Assembly (NCBI RefSeq): GCF_009674485.1
Contig: NZ_WKJJ01000022.1
Coordinates: 1-64,000, forward strand
DNA from: Pseudoduganella rivuli
Lineage (GTDB): Bacteria > Pseudomonadota > Gammaproteobacteria > Burkholderiales > Burkholderiaceae_D
Direction of reading: 5' to 3'
DNA: 64,000 bases
In this document: positions 18,799-27,071 of the stretch, piece by piece
Position numbering within the stretch: the first letter of the stretch is position 1
Layout: the number at the start of each line of letters is the position of its first letter
Position numbers and translations under genes: made by a program
The notes under the pieces: generated by a model
The model's input: the letters and a program-made list of their open reading frames with translations, nothing else
Told to the model about the DNA's origin: nothing
The model's database searches: none

Positions 18799-19545
18799 TC
18801 AGGGTAGCGTGATCGTCAGGGAGGCCGGCTGCGGCGGCAATTGCACCACGTTGGCATGGACAGCCATGCGCTGCCGGCTTTCGCGCAACAGCGACCACTG
18901 CATGGCGCCGTAAGCGCTGGCGGCCGTCAACACCAGCAGCAACGCCAGCAGCCATGGCGGCACGTCGCGCCGCAACTGGTGCGCCACCTGATCGGGACGG
19001 GCCGCCTGCGGCGCAAAGCCCCGTCCCTTGCCCTTGATGTGGGCGATTTCATCACCCAGGCGGGCCGTGATCCACGCCAGCCGGTCGCGGTCATCCATCG
19101 CATAGCGGCCCTTGAAACCCATCAGCAGGCACATATGGAACACTTGCAGCGCTTGCAGGCGCACTGCGCCTTTGCCGCGCAGCGCTTCGAGCTTGTCGAA
19201 GAAATGCTTGCCCGCCAGCTGGTCGCCAAACACCGTCAGCTGCAGCGGCGTGCGCTCCCACGCGCCGCGCAGGCCGAAGTCCGATGACAGCACGATTTCG
19301 TCGAGTGCCGCGCAATACGCATATTGGGCCGCCTCGATATCGTCGCCATGCGCGTGCAGCCGGCGCGCTTCTTTTTCGAAGTCGTCGAGCATGCGCACGA
19401 TACGCGGCTGGAAGTCTTCCAGCTCGCCCGGCGCGTGGCGCTGCTTCAGCAAGTGCAGCAGGTAAAACCCTTCGTGCAGCAAGTCCGCCAGCGACAGCAG
19501 GCGTGCTTCGCGCTGTGCGCTGCGGCGTTCGATCCGTGTGCTCAT
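18799..19545 (-). CDS. tssL: T6SS membrane subunit TssL (DotU), short form
   Basis: A 248-residue DotU/IcmH protein. The cytoplasmic N-terminal domain has the family segments LLHEGFYLLHLLKQ, YAYCAALDEIVL, and GKHFFDKLEALR. A single transmembrane helix lies at about 196-216 with a short periplasmic tail, so it is the form without a C-terminal OmpA domain. TssL forms the inner-membrane core with TssM. It is encoded on the opposite strand from every other T6SS gene here, convergent with the OmpA-like gene and divergent from the TPR lipoprotein, which implies its own promoter. Confidence 0.93.
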   Translation of the reverse strand: MSTRIERRSAQREARLLSLADLLHEGFYLLHLLKQRHAPGELEDFQPRIVRMLDDFEKEARRLHAHGDDIEAAQYAYCAALDEIVLSSDFGLRGAWERTPLQLTVFGDQLAGKHFFDKLEALRGKGAVRLQALQVFHMCLLMGFKGRYAMDDRDRLAWITARLGDEIAHIKGKGRGFAPQAARPDQVAHQLRRDVPPWLLALLLVLTAASAYGAMQWSLLRESRQRMAVHANVVQLPPQPASLTITLP

Positions 19546-19651
19546 GGTCGCTCCCCGTGTGTCGATGGTTCATTACAGCGGGACGGCGACAGCGCGAGCT
19601 TGCGGCTGCGCAACGGTGGCAGTCCATTGCGAAAAGCATGCCGTTGAGAAA

Positions 19652-19665
19652 TTGCGCAATCGCAA
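19652..19665. promoter_or_regulatory. palindrome TTGCG-N4-CGCAA between tssL and the TPR lipoprotein gene
   Basis: TTGCGCAATCGCAA, flanked by A and T so that the arms extend to ATTGCG/CGCAAT, lies in the 177-base divergent promoter region. It matches the pattern at 14276-14289 upstream of tssM. A regulator acting here could control both directions. Confidence 0.4.
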
Positions 19666-19722
19666 TTATTTCCCCGCGACACACCCGCATGATGGTCAGC
19701 ACCCCCATGAAAGGAGTCCATC

Positions 19723-20298
19723 ATGACCAAGAGAATGCTGATCCCTGGCCTGGCCGCCGCCTGCGCGATGCTGCTGTCCGCCTGCGCCGCGGACGATCCC
19801 GTTGCGCGCACGCCGGCGCCGCCGCCGTCGCTGGAAGCATTGCATGCGGAAGCGCAGCGCGCCGCGGCGGCAGGCCTTTCCGAGCGGGCGCTGGCGGTCT
19901 GGAAAAACGCGGCCACCGCTTATCCGGCCGATAAAAGCCCGTGGCTGGCGATGGCGCAGCTGAAGTATGAGCGCGGCCAGTATGCCGACACCATCGTCCA
20001 CGCACAGGAAGCGCTGCGGCGCGATCCGCTCGACGCGCAGGCGGGCCGCCTGCTGGCCGCCAGCGGCTTGCGGCTGTCGGTCGCGGCCTATGCGGACTTG
20101 CAGGCGCAAAACAGCCTGCACGGCGCGACCCGCAGCGAAGCGCAGGAACTGGCGCGCCAGTTGCACGGCAGTGTCGGCGACGAGGCGGCGCCGCCTGCCG
20201 CGCCGGCGAAGAAACCGGCTCCAGTGAAACGGGCCACGCCGGCCAAGTCGTCGGCGGCGCAAACCGGGTCGGCCGATCCCTTCGGCACCCTCAAGTAA
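19723..20298 (+). CDS. TPR-containing lipoprotein upstream of tssB
   Basis: A 191-residue lipoprotein (lipobox LSAC, lipidated Cys at residue 21). A TPR-like helical repeat region (about 35-150) includes LSERALAVWKNAATAYPADK and WLAMAQLKYERGQYADTIVHA. An Ala/Lys/Pro-rich tail follows. It is too long and unlike TssJ. As a periplasmic TPR lipoprotein heading the tssB-to-tssA gene run, it may help assemble or place the membrane complex; that is inference from position. AAAGGAG lies 7 bases before the ATG. tssB begins 19 bases after its stop. Confidence 0.75.
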   Translation: MTKRMLIPGLAAACAMLLSACAADDPVARTPAPPPSLEALHAEAQRAAAAGLSERALAVWKNAATAYPADKSPWLAMAQLKYERGQYADTIVHAQEALRRDPLDAQAGRLLAASGLRLSVAAYADLQAQNSLHGATRSEAQELARQLHGSVGDEAAPPAAPAKKPAPVKRATPAKSSAAQTGSADPFGTLK

Positions 20299-20317
20299 TC
20301 CACCCAGGAGAACAGCA

Positions 20318-20818
20318 ATGGCCAACAGTGACGGCATCCAGAAGCGGCTCGCCAAGGTGCGCGCGCCGCGCGTGCAAATGAGTTATGACGTGGAAATCGG
20401 CGATGCCATGGAAAGCAAGGAGTTGCCTTTCGTGGTCGGCGTGATCGGCGACTTTGGCGGCAATCCCGCGCAGCCGGTGAAACGGCTGAAGGAACGCCGT
20501 TTCATCGGTGTCGACGCGGACAATTTCGACGAAGTGCTGGCCGGCGTGGCGCCGCATGCGCGCTTCGATGCGCCGAACAAGCTGGGCGGCGAAGGCGCCA
20601 TCACGGTCGAACTGGATTTCCGCGCCATGAGCGACTTCCGTCCGGAAGCCGTGGTACGCCAAGTGGAACCGCTGCGCCAGTTGCTGGAAGCGCGCGGCAA
20701 GCTGGCCGATTTGCGCAACAAACTGGCCGGCAATGACAAGCTGGAAGACTTGCTGGCGCAGGTACTCAATGATACGGATCGCCTGCGCGCGCAGGTCAAC
20801 GACGGCAAGGAGGTGTGA
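20318..20818 (+). CDS. tssB: T6SS contractile sheath small subunit TssB
   Basis: A 166-residue TssB/VipA protein with the family core KRLAKVRAPRVQMSYDVE, LPFVVGVIGDFGG, KERRFIGVDADNFDEVL and the helical C-terminus. It pairs with TssC to build the cytoplasmic contractile sheath. AGGAG lies 7 bases before the ATG. One base separates its stop from the ATG of tssC, so translation is coupled. Confidence 0.96.
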   Translation: MANSDGIQKRLAKVRAPRVQMSYDVEIGDAMESKELPFVVGVIGDFGGNPAQPVKRLKERRFIGVDADNFDEVLAGVAPHARFDAPNKLGGEGAITVELDFRAMSDFRPEAVVRQVEPLRQLLEARGKLADLRNKLAGNDKLEDLLAQVLNDTDRLRAQVNDGKEV

Positions 20819-20819
20819 C

Positions 20820-22310
20820 ATGTCAGCCCAATTGCAGGCGCTCGATGCGCCGCTTGAGAATATGGAGCAGCAGGGCGGCCTGCTGGACCGCATCGTCGAA
20901 GAAAGCCGCGTGGCCAAATCGCCGCAGGAACATGAGCGGGCGCGCGACATCATTGCCGAGCTGGTGAAGCAGGTGCTGGACGGGACCGTGACGGTGTCGC
21001 CCAGCCTGTGCGCCACCATCGATGCGCGCGTGGCGGAACTGGACCGGCTGATTTCATCGCAGTTGTCGGCCATCATGCATGCGCCGGAATTCCAGAAGCT
21101 GGAGCAAAGCTGGACCGGCCTGCATTACCTGGTGCGCCATTCCGCCAGCGGCGAAAACGTCCGTATCCGCATGCTCAACGCCAACAAGCGCGAACTGGTC
21201 AAGGATTTCCAGAGCGCGCTGGAATTCGACCAGAGCGCCATTTTCAAGAAAGTCTATGAAGAAGAATTCGGCACGTTCGGCGGCGCCCCGTATGGCGCCC
21301 TGGTGGGCGACTTTGAAATTTCGCGCCAGCCGGAAGACATGTATTTCATCGAACAGATGTCGCACGTGGCGGCCGCCGCGCACGCGCCCTTTATCGCGTC
21401 GGCCGCGCCCGAACTGTTCGGCCTGGAAACGTACGGCGACCTGGGCAAGCCGCGCGACCTGGCCAAGGTGTTCGACACGGTGGAATACGCGAAGTGGAAA
21501 GCGTTCCGCGAATCGGAAGATGCGCGCTACGTGGGACTGGCGCTGCCGCGCTACCTGGGGCGGCTGCCATTCAATCCGGTCGACGGCACCACGGTCGAAG
21601 GCTTCCACTTTGTCGAGGAAGTCGACGGCAGCGACCACCACAAGTACCTGTGGTGCAACGCGGCGTACGCGTTCGGCGCGCGGCTGGCGCAAGCCTTTGA
21701 CGATTTCGGCTGGTGCGCGGCCATCCGCGGCGTGGAAGGGGGCGGCCTGGTCGACGACTTGCCGACCCATACCTTCAAGACGGGCGAAGGGGAGGTGGCG
21801 CTGAAGTGCCCGACCGAAGTGGCCATCACCGACCGCCGCGAAAAGGAACTCAGCGACCTGGGTTTCATCTCGCTGGTGCATTGCAAGAACACGTCCTATG
21901 CCGCGTTCTTTGGCGCGCAATCGGCGCAGAAGGCGCGCCGCTACAGCACCGAGGGCGCCAATGCCAACGCGGTGCTGTCGTCGCAGCTGCAATACATCTT
22001 TGCCGTGTCGCGCATCGCGCACTACATGAAGGCCATGATGCGCGACAAGGTCGGCAGTTTTTCCGCCGCGTCCAGCGTGGAGGATTTCCTGAACCGCTGG
22101 CTGATGCGTTACGTGCTGCTGGACGATAACGCCAGCCAGGAACAAAAGGCCCGCTACCCGCTGCGGGAAGCGTCCGTGCAAGTGAGCGAAGTGCCGGGCC
22201 GGCCCGGCGTGTACCGTGCCGTGTCGTTCCTGCGGCCCCATTTCCAGCTCGACGAATTGTCCGTTTCCCTCCGACTGGTCGCGGAGTTGCCGCAATCGAC
22301 CAACCGTTAA
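20820..22310 (+). CDS. tssC: T6SS contractile sheath large subunit TssC
   Basis: A 496-residue TssC/VipB protein. Recognisable segments include PEFQKLEQSWTGLHYLVR, YGALVGDFEISRQPEDMYFI, the PRYLGRLPF region, and GFISLVHCKNTSYAAFFGAQ near the C-terminal third. It forms the sheath with TssB, which ClpV dismantles after contraction. ATG 20820 is chosen over an upstream frame start inside tssB because AAGGAGGTG sits just before it. Full family length, no damage. Confidence 0.96.
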   Translation: MSAQLQALDAPLENMEQQGGLLDRIVEESRVAKSPQEHERARDIIAELVKQVLDGTVTVSPSLCATIDARVAELDRLISSQLSAIMHAPEFQKLEQSWTGLHYLVRHSASGENVRIRMLNANKRELVKDFQSALEFDQSAIFKKVYEEEFGTFGGAPYGALVGDFEISRQPEDMYFIEQMSHVAAAAHAPFIASAAPELFGLETYGDLGKPRDLAKVFDTVEYAKWKAFRESEDARYVGLALPRYLGRLPFNPVDGTTVEGFHFVEEVDGSDHHKYLWCNAAYAFGARLAQAFDDFGWCAAIRGVEGGGLVDDLPTHTFKTGEGEVALKCPTEVAITDRREKELSDLGFISLVHCKNTSYAAFFGAQSAQKARRYSTEGANANAVLSSQLQYIFAVSRIAHYMKAMMRDKVGSFSAASSVEDFLNRWLMRYVLLDDNASQEQKARYPLREASVQVSEVPGRPGVYRAVSFLRPHFQLDELSVSLRLVAELPQSTNR

Positions 22311-22337
22311 ACCCACTTACCACTCAAGGAGCAAGCT

Positions 22338-22829
22338 ATGGCGATAGACGTCTACCTGCACATCGATGGCATCAAGGGCGAATCCACCGATGAGCGTCAC
22401 AAGGAATGGATCGAATGCAAATCCGTTTCGTGGGGCGTGGAACAGCCCAAGTCGGCCACGTCATCCACTGGCGGCGGCCACACGGCCGAACGCTGCGAAC
22501 ACCGCGACATCGTAATTTCCAAGCTGGCCGACCTGGCGTCGCCCATCCTGCTGCAAACCTGCGCGGCGGGCCGGACGATCCCGAAAGCCAAATTCGAATT
22601 CATGCGCGCGGACGGCCAGGGCGAACGGGTCAAGTACTTTGAAATTGAAATTGAAAATGTGCTGATCGGCGCCGTGTCGCCCGCCGTGTCGGAAGGCGAC
22701 ATCCTGACGGAAGACGTGGGCTTCAAGTTTTCCAAGGTGCGCTGGAAGTACACGCAGCAAAAGATCACCGGCGGCGTCGGCGGCAATACGTCGGGCGGCT
22801 GGGACCTGGCGGCCAACCGGATCGCGTAA
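22338..22829 (+). CDS. hcp: T6SS tube protein Hcp (TssD)
   Basis: A 163-residue Hcp1-type protein with MAIDVYLHIDGIKGESTDE, the CEHRDIVISKLADLASP region, and SEGDILTEDVGFKFSKVRWKY. Hexameric rings of Hcp stack into the inner tube and carry small effectors. AAGGAG lies 8 bases upstream. There is one copy in the window, placed between tssC and tssE. Confidence 0.95.
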   Translation: MAIDVYLHIDGIKGESTDERHKEWIECKSVSWGVEQPKSATSSTGGGHTAERCEHRDIVISKLADLASPILLQTCAAGRTIPKAKFEFMRADGQGERVKYFEIEIENVLIGAVSPAVSEGDILTEDVGFKFSKVRWKYTQQKITGGVGGNTSGGWDLAANRIA

Positions 22830-22855
22830 GCGGCCGGCATAGCAAGGCTTGAATC

Positions 22856-23314
22856 ATGGCCCCGCAACCGCATGTGACACCGGCCGGCATCCTGGACCGC
22901 CTGTTGCACGGCGCCGGTCCCGTGCTGACGCCGGCGCAGCTGAAGGAATCCGTCGCGCGCAGCCTGGAAGATATGCTCAATACGCGCGCGGCGCTGCCGG
23001 CCGGGCTGTTGCGGGGCCATCCCCATTGCGCCGCGTCGGTCGCCAATTACGGCCTGGCCGACTTCGCCGGCTGCTGCCTCGGCAGCGCGGCGGACCGCGC
23101 CTATATTTGCGGCTGTATCCGCACGGCGGTGGAACGGCACGAACCGCGGCTGCGCCGCGTCGACGTGCAGGTCGCGCCGGAGCCGGGCGCCGTCAACCGT
23201 ATCCGCATCACGATTACCGGACTGCTCACCACGCAGCGCGGCGCCATCGCGTTTGACGCCGTGCTGCAGCCATCGACCTTGCGTTACTCGATCAACCGGC
23301 GGGGACCCCTATGA
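22856..23314 (+). CDS. tssE: T6SS baseplate subunit TssE (gp25-like)
   Basis: A 152-residue protein of the GPW/gp25 family. It has SLEDMLNTRAALPAGLLRGH and NYGLADFAGCCLG in the first half and RIRITITGLLTTQRG, FDAVLQPSTLRYSI in the second. TssE links the baseplate to the sheath. Its stop overlaps the start of tssH by 4 bases (ATGA). In most loci tssF and tssG sit between these two genes; here nothing does. Confidence 0.9.
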   Translation: MAPQPHVTPAGILDRLLHGAGPVLTPAQLKESVARSLEDMLNTRAALPAGLLRGHPHCAASVANYGLADFAGCCLGSAADRAYICGCIRTAVERHEPRLRRVDVQVAPEPGAVNRIRITITGLLTTQRGAIAFDAVLQPSTLRYSINRRGPL

Positions 23315-25935
23315 CACTGAACCTGAAAACCCTGATCGCAAAACTCAACGACACGTCGCGCGTGGCGGCCACGCGGGCCGCCAGCATATGCGTCGGCCTG
23401 GGACAATATGAAGTGGACCTGGAACACGTGTTCCTGGCGTTGCTGGAGCAGGAGCGCTGCGACTTCGTGACGATCGCGCGCCGCTGCGGCATTCCCGTCG
23501 ACCAGCTGGAAGCGGACTTGCGGCGGGAGGTGGGGCGCTTTAAAAGCGGCAGCACGCGCACGCCCGTGTTTTCCCGCCATTTGCCGGTATTGCTGGAACA
23601 GGCGTGGCTGATCGCGTCGCTGTCGCTGCCGCAGCCGGACCTGGTGCGCAGCGGCCATCTGCTGCTGGCGTTGCTGACGGAGCCAAGCCTGGTACAGCTG
23701 GCGCAGCGCGGCTCGCCGCTGTTCGCGCGCTTCCCTGTCGATGAACTGAAACACAACCTCGACAAGTATGCGCGGGGATCGCAGGAGGAATGGCCTGCCC
23801 CGCAGGCCGAACCAGGCGGCGGCAGCGAGGCGGCGCCCGATCCCGTCACGCAATTGCAGACGTCCGCGCTGGCGCGCTACACCACCAGCCTGACGCAACT
23901 GGCGCGCGACGGCAAGCTCGATCCCGTGGTGGGGCGCGACAGTGAAATCCGCCAGGCCATGGATATCCTGATGCGGCGGCGCCAGAACAATCCGATCCTG
24001 ACCGGCGAGGCGGGCGTTGGCAAGACCGCCGTGGTGGAGGGCCTGGCGCAGCGCATCGTGGCGGGCGACGTGCCGGAAGCGTTGCGCGGCGTGGCGATCC
24101 ACGCACTGGACCTGGGCTTGCTGCAGGCGGGCGCCGGGGTGCGGGGCGAATTCGAGGCGCGCCTGAACAGCGTGATCGACGATGTGCGCAAGAGCGCGCA
24201 CCCGGTGGTGCTGTTCATCGACGAAGCCCACACCCTGATCGGCGCGGGCGGGCAGGCGGGGCAGGGCGACGCCGCCAACCTGCTCAAGCCCGCGCTGGCG
24301 CGGGGCGAATTGCGGACCATTGCCGCCACCACGTGGAGTGAATACAAGCGGCATGTCGAAAAGGATGCGGCGCTGGCGCGGCGCTTCCAGGTGGTCAAGG
24401 TGGAAGAGCCGGACGAAGACACGGCATGCGCCATGCTGCGCGCGATGGCGCCGCTGATGGAACGCCATTTCGGCGTGGCGGTGCGCGACGACGCGGTGGT
24501 GGCGGCCGTCAAGCTGTCGCACCGCTATATCAGCGGCCGGCAATTGCCGGACAAGGCGGTCAGCCTGCTCGACACCGCGTGCGCCCGCGTCGCGCTGGCG
24601 CGCAGCACGCCGCCGGACGGCATCGAGCGCCTGTACGCCCGCATGCACCACGTGGCGATGGAAATCCGTGCGCTGGGCAAGGACCGCGAACTGGGCGCGG
24701 GCAGCGAATCTGGCGAGGCAAGAATGGCCGCGCTGGCTGAAGAACAGGATGGCTTGCGCCGCGCCTGCGACGCGGGGCGCACGCGCTGGGAACAGGAAAA
24801 GGCGCTGGGCGTGGCCATTGCATTGCAGCGCGAAGGGGAACAGGCCGGCGCGATGCCGCTGTCCGCCTTGTACGGCCAACTGGCCGCGTTGCAGGGCGCG
24901 GAACCGCTGGCGCCGCTCGATGTCGATGGACTGGCCGTGGCGGAAGTGGCGTCGGCGTGGACCGGTATCCCGCTGGGCCGCATGGCGACCGATGAATGGC
25001 GCGCGGTGCGGTCGCTGCAGGACACGTTGCAAGCCCGCATCCTGGGGCAGCCGCATGCGATGGCCGCAGTTGCCCAGCGCCTGAAAAGCGGTGCGGCCGG
25101 ACTGGCCGATCCCGGCAAGCCGCGCGCCGTGTTTTTGTTCGCGGGACCGTCCGGCACCGGCAAGACGGAAACCGCGCTGGCGCTGGCCGAAGCGCTGTAT
25201 GGCGGCGAGCGCAAGGTGGTGGCCATCCACATGAATGAATACCAGGAAGCGCACAGCGTGTCCGGCCTGAAGGGTTCACCGCCCGGCTACGTGGGCTTCG
25301 GCGAAGGCGGCGTGCTGACGGAAGCCGTACGGCGCAATCCGTATTGCGTGCTGTTGCTGGACGAATTCGAGAAAGCCCACCCGGACGTGGCGGAACTGTT
25401 TTTCCAGGTGTTCGACAAGGGCGTGCTGGATGACGGGGAAGGGCGCTCGGTGGACTTCCGCCATACGGTCATCATCGCGACGTCGAACGCGGGCGGCGGC
25501 GCCATCGCGCAAGCCTGCGCGGGCTTGAAGGGACTGGACTTGCCGTCGCCGGACGACCTGGAAGCGCTGGCGCGCCCGGTACTGCTGCAGCACTTCAAGG
25601 CGGCGCTGCTGGGGCGTATGCACGTGGTGCCGTTTTATCCGATTGCCGACGAGGTGCTGGAGCGCATCGTCGGCCTGCGGCTGGCGCGGGTGGCGCGGCG
25701 TGTGCACGCCGTGCATGCGGCGACGTTTGCGTGGGACAAGGCGGTGGCGGACACGCTGCTGGCGCGCTGCGCGCAGCTGGACGCCGGCGTGCGCCATATC
25801 GACCGCGTCATCGACGGGACCTTGCTGCCGGGCCTGGCCGATGCGCTGCTGGCGCGCATGGCCGACGGCGTCGGCGTGGCGGCCATCCGCGTCGGGATTG
25901 CCGCTGACGGACAGTTCAGCTACAGCCTTGATTAA
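23311..25935 (+). CDS. tssH: T6SS sheath-recycling AAA+ ATPase TssH (ClpV)
   Basis: An 874-residue ClpV. The N-domain (1-150) binds the TssC helix. The first AAA+ module has Walker A GEAGVGKT (232-239) and LFIDEAHTLIGAGG; the second has GPSGTGKT (612-619) and LLLDEFEKAHPDV. A coiled middle domain lies between. Hexamers extract TssC from contracted sheaths. An Ala/Pro/Glu-rich linker (160-180) follows the N-domain. It overlaps tssE by 4 bases and tssA begins 11 bases downstream. Confidence 0.96.
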   Translation: MTLNLKTLIAKLNDTSRVAATRAASICVGLGQYEVDLEHVFLALLEQERCDFVTIARRCGIPVDQLEADLRREVGRFKSGSTRTPVFSRHLPVLLEQAWLIASLSLPQPDLVRSGHLLLALLTEPSLVQLAQRGSPLFARFPVDELKHNLDKYARGSQEEWPAPQAEPGGGSEAAPDPVTQLQTSALARYTTSLTQLARDGKLDPVVGRDSEIRQAMDILMRRRQNNPILTGEAGVGKTAVVEGLAQRIVAGDVPEALRGVAIHALDLGLLQAGAGVRGEFEARLNSVIDDVRKSAHPVVLFIDEAHTLIGAGGQAGQGDAANLLKPALARGELRTIAATTWSEYKRHVEKDAALARRFQVVKVEEPDEDTACAMLRAMAPLMERHFGVAVRDDAVVAAVKLSHRYISGRQLPDKAVSLLDTACARVALARSTPPDGIERLYARMHHVAMEIRALGKDRELGAGSESGEARMAALAEEQDGLRRACDAGRTRWEQEKALGVAIALQREGEQAGAMPLSALYGQLAALQGAEPLAPLDVDGLAVAEVASAWTGIPLGRMATDEWRAVRSLQDTLQARILGQPHAMAAVAQRLKSGAAGLADPGKPRAVFLFAGPSGTGKTETALALAEALYGGERKVVAIHMNEYQEAHSVSGLKGSPPGYVGFGEGGVLTEAVRRNPYCVLLLDEFEKAHPDVAELFFQVFDKGVLDDGEGRSVDFRHTVIIATSNAGGGAIAQACAGLKGLDLPSPDDLEALARPVLLQHFKAALLGRMHVVPFYPIADEVLERIVGLRLARVARRVHAVHAATFAWDKAVADTLLARCAQLDAGVRHIDRVIDGTLLPGLADALLARMADGVGVAAIRVGIAADGQFSYSLD

Positions 25936-25946
25936 GGAGAACGGCC

Positions 25947-26987
25947 ATGTTCAGTATTGCGCAATTGCTGGTACCCGTCAGCATGCAGCAGGCGTGCGGC
26001 GAGGATTTATCGTTCAGCAGCGACGTGGACGACATCGTGCGCGCGCGCACGCAGGACGATCCGTCGCTGGCGCAGGGCGAGTGGGTCGCGGCGCTGAAGG
26101 ATGCGGACTGGGATTTCGTGGCGGCGCGCTGCGCCGCGCTGATCGAATCGCGCAGCAAGGATATGCGGCTGGCGGTCTGGCTGGCCGAAGCGCACGCCAA
26201 GCTGCGCCATTTCCGGGGCCTGGGCGACGGCTTCGCGCTGCTGGCCGGCTTGTGCGAGCGCTATTGGGACGGCATGTATCCGTTGCCGGACGACAGTGAC
26301 GGCCATGAACAGCGCAGCGGCAACCTGGCCTGGCTGCTGGCGCGTACGCCGCAACTGGTGCGGCACATGCCGGTCAGCGAAGACGGCACGGTGGCCATGG
26401 CGGATTTCGACGCGGCGCGCCAGCGCATGAATGCCGCCGCGCAGGGGACCAACGATCCATGGCGCACGCCGGACAATGCGGAGGCAGGGCCGGGCCTGCC
26501 CGAACTGGATGCCGCGCGGCGCCGCAATACCGCGCAATTCAATGACCGCTTGCTGGAAGATGTCCGCTATTGCCAGCAGGCACTTGCTGAATTGCAAGCC
26601 ATTGTCGATGCAAAGCTGGGGGCGGACGGCCCCGCGTTCGGCGCTGCGCGCGACGCGATCCTGAATGTCATTGATTTCATCGAGCCGCTGGCGTCTGCGG
26701 TGGCGGACAGCCGCGCGGACTGCGATGGCGGCGGGGCAGCACCAGTGGTTGCCGGTAGTGCAATGGTTGGCGGCTTGCAAGGCCGCAGCCAGGCGCTGGC
26801 GCAATTGCGCCAGGTGGCGGACTACTTCCGCCGCACGGAACCGCACAGCCCCGTCGCTTACCTGGCGGACAAGGCCGCGCACTGGGGCGAGATGCCGCTG
26901 CACGTGTGGCTGCGCAGTGTGGTGAAAGACCCCGGGGCGCTAGCGCAGGTGGATGAAATGCTGGGAATAGTCCGGCAGCAAGAGTAA
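25947..26987 (+). CDS. tssA: T6SS baseplate/cap protein TssA
   Basis: A 346-residue protein with an ImpA N-terminal domain (about 10-130: ADWDFVAARCAALIESRSKD, LAVWLAEAHAKLRHFRGLGD, RYWDGMYPLPDD). The C-terminal part includes PHSPVAYLADKAAHWGEMPL, as in short TssA proteins that act at the baseplate. AAGGAG lies 8 bases before the ATG. It is the last gene of the tssB-to-tssA run. Confidence 0.93.
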   Translation: MFSIAQLLVPVSMQQACGEDLSFSSDVDDIVRARTQDDPSLAQGEWVAALKDADWDFVAARCAALIESRSKDMRLAVWLAEAHAKLRHFRGLGDGFALLAGLCERYWDGMYPLPDDSDGHEQRSGNLAWLLARTPQLVRHMPVSEDGTVAMADFDAARQRMNAAAQGTNDPWRTPDNAEAGPGLPELDAARRRNTAQFNDRLLEDVRYCQQALAELQAIVDAKLGADGPAFGAARDAILNVIDFIEPLASAVADSRADCDGGGAAPVVAGSAMVGGLQGRSQALAQLRQVADYFRRTEPHSPVAYLADKAAHWGEMPLHVWLRSVVKDPGALAQVDEMLGIVRQQE

Positions 26988-27018
26988 TTAACTGTTGCGC
27001 ACGATTAACAGTTGCGCA
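26988..27018. repeat. tandem 14-mer TTAAC(T/A)GTTGCGCA, 17-bp period
   Basis: TTAACTGTTGCGCA (26988-27001) and TTAACAGTTGCGCA (27005-27018) differ at one position. The first begins immediately after the tssA stop and both lie 54-84 bases upstream of the next start codon. The AACTGTT/AACAGTT cores also form an inverted repeat. Probably a regulator-binding site for the chemoreceptor gene. Confidence 0.5.
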
Positions 27019-27071
27019 GGGGCGCTGATCGGCTCAGACTGCATATGACCATGCAGGAACAAGGAGCCGTC

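Noticed and set aside
19610..19640. Possible sigma-54 promoter TGGCAG...TTGC upstream of tssL/TPR gene
   Set aside because: GG and GC are only 9 bases apart; sigma-54 needs 10, and the surrounding match is poor.
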